Shown here: in pieces, positions 27,656-36,700 of the stretch
Numbering within the stretch: position 1 is the stretch's first letter
How the letters are laid out: every line of letters starts with the position of its first letter
From: Staphylococcus canis
GTDB lineage: Bacteria; Bacillota; Bacilli; Staphylococcales; Staphylococcaceae
Direction: 5' to 3'
DNA: 39,225 nucleotides
Assembly (NCBI RefSeq): GCF_016238445.1
Contig: NZ_JABANU010000020.1
Coordinates: 1-39,225, forward strand
The notes under the pieces: generated by a model
Database searches by the model: none
What the model was told of the DNA's origin: nothing
Seen by the model: the letters and a program-made list of their open reading frames with translations, nothing else
Position numbers and translations under genes: made by a program

Positions 27656-29195
27656 ACGATACCCCTTCTAACCATTCATCTAATTGTTTTAATATCCTAT
27701 CTGAACGATAGTGTTTCGCAAGTTTCATTGAAAAGGCATAAGATTGGTTCCAATTTTTTAAGTGATGGAAAAAGTAATCTAATGCTTCCGGCAATTGCTT
27801 AGCGCTTTCAATAATATAGCCGTTTTGATGATGTTGTACGTATTCTGTCTGTTGTCGATTAATTTGAGGAATACCCGCACTAAGACCACAAATTTGAAGA
27901 TATAAATCAGGTTCTTTTCTTAAATCTACAGTCAGACGCAATGTCGACATCGCTTCAATCACATCATTTTCAAATGGAACTGTTTGAACCTTTATATATT
28001 CAATAGGTTCATCTTCTAATAGTTCATCGACTTCTTGAGAAACCACATCAGTCGCATTACGTTGTTCATTAACCTGTGCAACATACGTATTAAGCCAAGC
28101 GGGCACTGGAAGCGTCGCCTCTCTTCGTAATAAGACAATACGTATATTCTCATCTTCATCCATATACGTATTGAAATATTTCAAGGTTTCTTGTAGTGCT
28201 CCTGTAGTAATACCATCTATCCAAACACCAATATTGTATTCATAAAGTTGACTACTAATATTTGGCAACACTTCCGTCGCAAAAGGTGTAATGCGCATCA
28301 ACTTCTGAGAATGAGGCACTGTTTCAAAATAGTGTTTTAAACGCAGTTCTTGATGCTGTGTATCAACTAAAATAAAGTCACCACTTTGAAGCGCTTGATA
28401 TTGTGGCACTTCCATATAAGGCTCGCGTTGTTGATAAATTGAAAAACATAATAAATGAGATGCAATCTCCTTTTCAATAATTGCATGATGACGGTCATCA
28501 GCCGCAACAACAAAAGGTACGCTAGTATCTATATTCTCAAGATAATGACGTAAACGCTCACTAATGATACTTTCCATAGATGAATACGTACTGTGTTGAA
28601 ATTGTGATTGATAGTTTTCAGCAATCGTAACTTCACCATGCATTACATCTTCACGCATAATCCAATCCCCATGAATCGTCATGTAATACTGATAAATAGG
28701 TTGCGCCGCATTATTATAAGTGACATAACTTGATAAATATCCACGATCATCAAAAATATAACTGAATTTCAACACATCATCATCATATCGTTCAATACGA
28801 TTTAAATATCCTTCTTGATTAAAATAAATATTTGAGTAAGTGGCTTCACTTTCAATCGCACGAACTAAATGCGGCGTATAAATAAATTCTGTATGATCTG
28901 ACCAATTCAAACTTCGATAATCTACAGATTGTGTAGGACGTTTCGTAAAACCTTGAATTTCATCAAATACAGACCAATACGTTGCCTCATATAAGTCATT
29001 GCGATGTAAAAACAAACGTAATTCAGGTTGATAGTGTAACAACACAATTTCAAAAGCTTTATCATTTTTGAGATGCATCGTCATTAAGCTAATCAATTCA
29101 TCATATTCAGTAACAGATTGTTGCTCGTAAAAAGCGGTTTGCATGGACTTCCACCATATTTCAGCACCATACCATGCCGGAATAAAACGTTTCAT
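27639..29195 (-). CDS. asp1: Accessory Sec protein Asp1
   Basis: A 518-residue cytoplasmic protein with the typical start MKRFIPAWYGAEIWW. Asp1 has a GT-B fold related to GtfA/GtfB but is not a glycosyltransferase; it helps deliver the glycosylated SRRP to SecA2. The related beta-meander with Y-x-x-x-G turns is visible (YFNQEGYLNRIERY, FDDRGYLSSYVTY). ATG preceded by AAGGAG. Ten bases after secY2 and overlapping asp2. Confidence 0.93.
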   Translation of the reverse strand: MKRFIPAWYGAEIWWKSMQTAFYEQQSVTEYDELISLMTMHLKNDKAFEIVLLHYQPELRLFLHRNDLYEATYWSVFDEIQGFTKRPTQSVDYRSLNWSDHTEFIYTPHLVRAIESEATYSNIYFNQEGYLNRIERYDDDVLKFSYIFDDRGYLSSYVTYNNAAQPIYQYYMTIHGDWIMREDVMHGEVTIAENYQSQFQHSTYSSMESIISERLRHYLENIDTSVPFVVAADDRHHAIIEKEIASHLLCFSIYQQREPYMEVPQYQALQSGDFILVDTQHQELRLKHYFETVPHSQKLMRITPFATEVLPNISSQLYEYNIGVWIDGITTGALQETLKYFNTYMDEDENIRIVLLRREATLPVPAWLNTYVAQVNEQRNATDVVSQEVDELLEDEPIEYIKVQTVPFENDVIEAMSTLRLTVDLRKEPDLYLQICGLSAGIPQINRQQTEYVQHHQNGYIIESAKQLPEALDYFFHHLKNWNQSYAFSMKLAKHYRSDRILKQLDEWLEGVSYGTEN

Positions 29196-29205
29196 AAAAA
29201 ACTCC

Positions 29206-30429
29206 TTACCAATATTTATTTAGCACATCTTGATATTTATCAAAATAAAGATAGGTTTTAATCGTTTCAGCAATATTAATGCCGATGTAAACCATAATAA
29301 TCATCTGAACAACAAAGTAGATTTGTTGTGAAAACTGAGGGACAAGTAATGAAAAATATAAAGGCACTCCGATGATAAGTCCTACAATGACTGACCCCAT
29401 CCAACAAATGCGACGAGCTTTTCGGTTCAAGTACTGCTCTGTTTCAGGTCCAGGGTAGATGCCTACAAAATAATTCCCATTTTTAAGAAAATCTTTAGTC
29501 TTTTGTTTGGTATTAATCATTAACCGAGATAATGCATAACCTAAAGTAATCTGTATCACTAAATACACCGTAATTCCAATGACATGACCAAATGTTAAAA
29601 CATTAAAGACCTTCACGTCATCAATAAACTGTGCCGCAATTAAAGTAATCAGACTATGCAATAAAATGAACACAGACAAACTAATCATAATCGAAATACT
29701 ACCTGCTGGATTTAACTTCCAAGCTAAATATGTGTAAGGTCTAAACTTAGAAACACTCATAATATCGCGATACGGCATTTGATATTCAATCAATTCAAGT
29801 AGTAATAAAAGTATTAATGCTACAGCGATGAAAGCAATAATTGCTATTAAAATTGATTGTTGAATATGAATATCTGATAGCTGATGCTGGAAAATAGACT
29901 TCACAATACTCAACATCACTATAGGCATTGGCCCTGCAATTCCATGTCGCACATTTTGATCAGCAAGCCACACTAACATCATTGTGCCTGCAACTAAAAT
30001 TAATAAGAAAAACCACATTTGCTGTTGATTCACTTTATCGTGTTGCACATATTGATTAATAACAAACAAACCTTGGATAATAGCCAAAGCTAATGTCAAA
30101 AATTTCTCTTTATAATGGCGTTCTGCTCGAGTCTGCAACATTGTTTTTTCTACATCACGATATGCCATTAAACTTAAAAAAATCATCGCAGTAAGCCATG
30201 GTCCAAGTCCCAGAGAGAAGACATTAATCGTATGAATATCGCCGCCAACATTTGAAACGGCAAGTTTAAAAAACGCATTATCTTGTTGACGAATAGCACT
30301 ATTGTCAATTAATGCGAGATGACTTCCAAATATGTATATGAATAGAATAAAAAACGTAAATATCAAACGTTTATATAAAACTTTATATTCGTATTGCTTA
30401 AAAATACGATGCACTAAATTATTTTTCAC
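29206..30429 (-). CDS. secY2: Accessory translocase channel SecY2
   Basis: A 407-residue SecY homologue with about 10 membrane segments that forms the channel for the SRRP. LIFTFFILFIYIFGSHLAL (about 21-41) is the first segment, and FSLGLGPWLTAMIFLSLM is the SecY-typical second segment with the GxxPWLTA-like pattern. It is shorter and more divergent than housekeeping SecY, as known for SecY2. The start is GTG (30427-30429) with GAGGG six bases upstream; the overlapping ATG meets a stop at once. It follows the SRRP gene across a 304-base gap. Confidence 0.94.
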   Translation of the reverse strand: MKNNLVHRIFKQYEYKVLYKRLIFTFFILFIYIFGSHLALIDNSAIRQQDNAFFKLAVSNVGGDIHTINVFSLGLGPWLTAMIFLSLMAYRDVEKTMLQTRAERHYKEKFLTLALAIIQGLFVINQYVQHDKVNQQQMWFFLLILVAGTMMLVWLADQNVRHGIAGPMPIVMLSIVKSIFQHQLSDIHIQQSILIAIIAFIAVALILLLLLELIEYQMPYRDIMSVSKFRPYTYLAWKLNPAGSISIMISLSVFILLHSLITLIAAQFIDDVKVFNVLTFGHVIGITVYLVIQITLGYALSRLMINTKQKTKDFLKNGNYFVGIYPGPETEQYLNRKARRICWMGSVIVGLIIGVPLYFSLLVPQFSQQIYFVVQMIIMVYIGINIAETIKTYLYFDKYQDVLNKYW

Positions 30430-30505
30430 ATTAACCCTCTTTTGATATCACATGCCATTCAAGAGACTAAAGCTACTGAGGCAATATATTTTTTATGTAG
30501 CTCTA

Positions 30506-30545
30506 TCGTGATACAACACATGTTGGCTCACCTGTCGTATCACGA
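30506..30545. repeat. 13-bp-stem hairpin between the SRRP gene and secY2
   Basis: TCGTGATACAACA (30506-30518) pairs with TGTCGTATCACGA (30533-30545), 13 pairs with one G-U wobble in the transcript and a 14-base loop. No U-tract follows on either strand, so it is more likely a transcript-processing or stabilising element than a simple terminator. Confidence 0.6.
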
Positions 30546-30555
30546 AACCACTACA

Positions 30556-30581
30556 TTGATATGATTTAAAGCACATATCAA
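30556..30581. repeat. Second small hairpin upstream of secY2
   Basis: TTGATATG (30556-30563) and CATATCAA (30574-30581) form an 8-bp stem with a 10-base loop, next to the larger hairpin at 30506-30545. AT-rich; may be part of the same RNA structure. Confidence 0.4.
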
Positions 30582-30733
30582 GCACGACAGGACAGCACAT
30601 TAATATTTCCTTGGAAACATTGTGATGCCCCAGTCGTATGCTTTGTTTCTTAACAACCTAACATTAGAAATATACCCCAATATTTACAATTTTAGCATTT
30701 AGCCTCTCAATAACATGTTCAATTTAGTATGGT

Positions 30734-33700
30734 CTACTTCGATTGTTTCTCATTGCGATCTTTTCTAGATTTTTTGATTAAACCTAAACCAGCTAACATC
30801 GCTGCAAACGCACCAAGTAATCCATTATTATTTGAAGCTTGACCTGTTTCAGGAAGTGCTTCTTTGCCTTTAGTTGTTGCTGTTGATTCATCCATAGACT
30901 CTGATGTTGATGGATTCATCGACGTACTTGTTGAAGTTGAAGTTGAAGTGCTTGTACTTGTCGATGATGCCGTACTCATTGATTCAGATGCGCTTAATGA
31001 TGCACTTGTCGATTCACTTACTGAAGTCGACGCGCTTTCTGACGCTGATGTACTTGCTGATTCAGACGCACTTAATGATGCACTTGTTGACTCACTTGCT
31101 GAAGCTGAAGTGCTTGTGCTTGCTGATACTGATGTACTTACAGATTCAGATGCGCTTACTGATGCACTCGTTGAGTTACTTTCTGATGTTGAAGTACTTG
31201 CACTTTCTGATGCTGACGTACTTGCTGATTCAGATGCACTCACTGATGCACTTGTTGACTCACTTGTTGAAGTTGAAGTGCTTGCACTTTCTGACGCTGA
31301 CGTACTTGCTGATTCAGATGCGCTTACTGATGCACTTGTTGACTCGCTTGTTGAAGCCGAAGCGCTTGTGCTTGCTGACGCTGACGTACTTACTGATTCA
31401 GATGCGCTTACTGATGCACTTGTTGACTCGCTTGTTGAAGCCGAAGCGCTTGTGCTTGCTGACGCTGACGTACTTACTGATTCAGATGCGCTTACTGATG
31501 CACTTGTTGATGAATCACTTGGTGTTTCAGACGCGCTTAATGACGCACTTGTTGAAGTCGAAGCGCTTGTACTTTCTGACGCTGATGTACTTACAGATTC
31601 TGACGCACTCATTGATCCACTTGTTGACTCGCTTGCTGAAGTCGATGTGCTTGCACTTTCTGATACTGACGTACTTGCTGATTCAGATGCGCTCACTGAT
31701 GCACTTGTTGACTCACTTGTTGAAGTCGATGTGCTTGTGCTTTCTGATGTTGACGCGCTCGCTGATTCAGATGCGCTCACTGACGCACTTGCTGATTCAG
31801 ATGCACTCACTGATGCACTTGTTGACTCGCTTGCTGAAGCCGAAGCGCTTGTGCTTTCTGATACTGACGTACTTGCTGATCCAGATGCACTTAATGACGC
31901 TGATGTGCTCGTTGATTCAGATGCGCTTAATGATGCACTTGTTGACTCACTTGCTGAAGCCGATGTGCTTTCACTTTCTGATGCTGACGCGCTTGCTGAT
32001 TCAGACTCACTTAATGATGCACTCGTTGAGTTACTTTCTGATGTTGAAGTACTTTCGCTTGCTGATGCTGACGTACTTGCTGATTCAGATGCGCTCACTG
32101 ATCCACTTGTTAACTCGCTTGTTGAAGCCGAAGCGCTTGTGCTTTCTGATGTTGACGTACTTGTTGATTCAGACTCACTTAATGATTCACTTGTTGACTC
32201 ACTTGCTGAAGTAGAAGTACTTGTGCTTTCTGATGCTGATGTACTTGCTGACTCAGATTCACTCACTGATGCACTTGTTGATTCACTTACTGAAACTGAA
32301 GTGCTTGTGCTTTCTGATGTTGACGCGCTCGCTGATTCAGATGCGCTCACTGATGCACTTGTTGACTCACTTGCTGAAGTTGAGGCACTTGTGCTTGCTG
32401 ACGCTGATGTACTTGCTGATTCAGATGCGCTCACTGATCCACTTATTGACTCGCTTGCTGAAGTCGACGCGCTTTCACTTTCTGATGCTGACGCGCTTGC
32501 TGATTCTGATTCACTTACTGATGTGCTTGTTGACTCACTTACTGAAGCTGACGTACTTGTGCTTGCTGATGCTGACGTACTTGCTGATTCAGATTCACTC
32601 ACTGATGCACTTGTCGATTCACTTGTTGAAGCCGATGTGCTTGCGCTTTCTGATGTTGATGTACTTACAGATTCAGACGCACTTAATGATGTGCTTGTTG
32701 ACTCACTTGCTGAAGTAGAAATACTTGTGCTTTCTGATGCTGACGCGCTTGCTGATTCTGATTCACTTACTGATGTGCTTGTTGACTCACTTGTTGAAGC
32801 CGATGTACTTGCACTTTCTGATGCTGATGCGCTCATTGATTCACTTGTTGAAGCCGAAGCGCTTGTGCTTTCTGATGCTGATGCACTTGCTGATTCAAAT
32901 TCACTTAATGACGTACTTGTTGAAGTCGATGTACTTTCGCTTTCTGATACTGATGTGCTCGCTGATTCAGACGCACTTAATGATGCACTTGTTGACTCAC
33001 TTGCTGAAGTCGATGCGCTTGTGCTTTCTGATGCTGATACGCTTGCTGATTCTGATTCACTCACTGACGCGCTTGTTGAAGTTGATGCACTTGCGCTCAC
33101 TGATGTTGATGTGCTCGCTGATTCAGATTCACTTACTGATGTGCTTGTTGACTCACTTGCTGAAGCCGATGTGCTTGCACTTTCTGACGCTGATGTACTT
33201 ACAGATTCAGATGCACTTAATGATGCACTTGTTGACTCACTTGCTGAAGTCGATGCGCTTGTGCTTTCTGATACTGACGTACTTGCTGATTCTGATTCAC
33301 TTAATGACGCTGATGTGCTCGTTGATTCAGATGCGCTTAATGATGCACTTGTTGACTCGCTTACTGAAGCTGAAGCGCTTGTGCTTTCTGATGTTGACGC
33401 GCTTGCTGATTCTGATTCACTTACTGATGTGCTTGTTGACTCACTTACTGAAGCTGATGTACTTGTGCTTTCTGACGCTGACGTACTTGCTGATTCAGAC
33501 GCACTCACTGACGCACTTGTTGAAGTCGAAGTACTTGTGCTTTCTGACGCTGATGTACTTGCTGATTCAGATGCGCTCACTGATGCACTTGTTGACTCGC
33601 TTGTTGAAGCCGATGTGCTTGCGCTTTCTGATGCTGATGTGCTCGCTGATTCAGATGCACTCACTGATGCACTTGTTGACTCACTTGCTGAAGTCGATGT

Positions 33701-36700
33701 GCTTGCACTTTCTGACGCTGATGTGCTCGCTGATGCACTCGTTGAGTTACTTTCTGATGTTGAAGTACTTGCACTTTCTGATGCTGATGTACTTGCTGAT
33801 TCAGATGCGCTTACTGATGTGCTTGTTGACTCGCTTGCTGATTCAGATGCACTCACTGATGCGCTTGTTGACTCGCTTGCTGAAGTCGATGTGCTTGCAC
33901 TTTCTGACGCTGATGTACTTGTTGATTCAGATGCGCTTACTGATGCGCTTGTTGACTCGCTTGTTGAAGTCGAAGTGCTTGTGCTTTCTGATGTTGACGC
34001 GCTTGCTGATTCAGATGCACTCACTGATGCGCTTGTTGACTCGCTTGCTGAAGTCGAAGTGCTTGTGCTTGCTGACGCTGACGTACTTACAGATTCTGAC
34101 GCACTCACTGACGCACTTGTTGACTCACTTGTTGAAGCCGATGTGCTTGTGCTTGCTGATGCTGATGTGCTCGCTGATTCTGATTCACTCACTGACGCAC
34201 TTGTTGACTCGCTTACTGAAGTTGAAGTACTTGCGCTTTCTGATACTGATGTGCTCGCTGATTCAGATGCACTTACTGATGTGCTTGTTGACTCACTTGC
34301 TGAAGTCGACGCGCTTTCACTTTCTGATACTGATGCGCTTGCTGATTCAGACGCACTTAATGATGCACTTGTTGACTCACTTGCTGAAATTGAAGTACTT
34401 TCGCTTTCTGATGCTGATGTGCTCGCTGATTCAGATGCACTTACTGATGTGCTTGTTGACTCACTTACTGAAGCTGAAGTACTTGTGCTTGCTGACGCTG
34501 ATGTACTTACAGATTCAGACGCACTCACTGACACACTTGTTGACTCACTTGTTGAAGCCGAAGCGCTTGTGCTTGCTGATGCTGATGTGCTCGCTGATTC
34601 AGATGCGCTTACTGATGTGCTTGTTGACTCGCTTGTTGAAGTCGATGTGCTTGTGCTTGCTGACGCTGACGTACTTACAGATTCTGACGCACTCATTGAT
34701 CCACTTGTTGACTCGCTTGCTGAAGTCGATGTGCTTGCACTTTCTGATGCTGACGTACTTGCTGATTCGGATGCGCTTACTGATGTGCTTGTTGACTCGC
34801 TTGTTGAAGTCGATGTGCTTGTGCTTTCTGATGTTGACGCGCTTGCTGATTCAGATGCACTCACTGATGCGCTTGTTGACTCGCTTGCTGAAGTCGATGT
34901 GCTTGCACTTTCTGACGCTGACGTACTTGCTGATTCAGATACACTCACTGATGCACTTGTTGACTCACTTACTGAAGTCGAAGTGCTTGTGCTTTCTGAC
35001 GCTGATGTGCTCGCTGATTCTGATTCACTTACCGATGTGCTTGCGCTTGCTGATGTTGACGCGCTCGCTGATTCAGATGCACTCACTGATCCACTTACTG
35101 ACTCACTTGTTGAAGTTGAAGTACTTGCGCTTTCTGATGCTGATGTACTTGCTGACTCTGATGCACTTAATGATGTGCTTGTCGATTCACTTACTGAAGC
35201 CGAAGTGCTCACACTTTCTGATGCTGACGTGCTCGCTGATTCAGATGCACTTACTGATGTACTTGTTGACTCACTTGCTGAAGCCGATGCACTTGCGCTT
35301 TCTGACGCTGACGTACTTGCTGATTCAGACGCACTCACTGATCCACTTGTTGACTCACTTGCTGAAGCCGATGCGCTTACTGATCCACTTACTGACTCAC
35401 TTGTCGAAGTTGAAGTACTTGCGCTTTCTGACGCTGACATACTTGCTGACTCTGATGCACTCACTGACGCACTTGTTGAAGTCGAAGTACTTGTGCTTTC
35501 TGATGTTGACGCGCTCGCTGATTCAAACTCACTTAATGATGCACTCGTTGAGTTACTTTCTGATGTTGAAGTACTTTCGCTTACTGATGCTGATGTACTT
35601 GCTGACTCTGATGCACTCACTGATGCACTTGTTGACTCACTTACTGAAGTCGACGCGCTTTCACTTTCTGATACTGATACGCTTGCTGATTCAGACGCAC
35701 TTAATGATGTGCTTGTTGACTCACTTGCTGAAGTCGAAGTACTTGTGCTTTCTGATGCTGATGTGCTCGCTGATTCAGATGCACTTACTGATGTACTTGT
35801 TGACTCACTTGCTGAAGTCGATGTGCTTGTGCTTTCTGATGTTGACGCGCTTGCTGATTCAGATGCACTTACTGATGTACTTGTTGACTCACTTGCTGAA
35901 GTCGATGTGCTTGTTGACTCACTTACTGAAGCTGAAGTACTTGTGCTTTCTGACGCTGATGTACTTACAGATTCAGACGCACTTACTGACGCACTTGTTG
36001 ATTCACTTGTTGAAGCCGAAGCGCTTGTGCTTTCTGATGTTGACGCGCTCGCTGATTCAGATTCACTCACTGATGCACTTGTTGACTCACTTATTGAAGC
36101 CGATGCACTTGTACTTTCTGACTCTGACGCACTCACTGATGCACTCATTGAGTTACTTTCTGATACTGATGTGCTTGCTGATTCAGACGCACTTGCGCTT
36201 TCTGACGCTAACGTACTTGCTGATTCAGACGCACTCACTGATCCACTTGTTGACTCACTTGTTGAAGTTGAAGTACTTGCACTTGCTGATGCTGATGTAC
36301 TCGCTGATTCAGATGCACTCACTGATGCACTTGTTGACTCACTTGTTGAAGCCGATGTGCTTGCACTTGCTGATGCTGATGTGCTCGCTGATTCAAACTC
36401 ACTTAATGATGCACTCGTTGAGTTACTTTCTGATGTTGAAGTACTTTCGCTTACTGATGCTGATGTACTTGCTGACTCAGATGCACTCACTGATGCACTT
36501 GTTGAGTTACTTTCTGATGTTGAAGTACTTTCGCTTACTGATGCTGATGTACTTGCTGATTCAGATGCACTCACTGATCCACTTACTGAAGTCGACGCGC
36601 TTTCACTTTCTGATACTGATGCGCTTGCTGATTCAGACGCACTTGTTGAAGTTGAAGTACTTGCGCTTTCTGATACTGATGTGCTCACTGATTCTGATTC

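Larger units (their letters stand above)
30430..30733 (-). other. Non-coding gap between the SRRP gene and secY2
   Basis: A 304-base stretch without a convincing gene. It holds a long imperfect hairpin (30506-30545), a second hairpin (30556-30581) and AT-rich DNA near the SRRP stop. No clean stem plus U-tract terminator and no strong SigA promoter was found, though TTGTAA-17-TAATGT on the minus strand just after the SRRP stop is a poor candidate. Confidence 0.6.
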
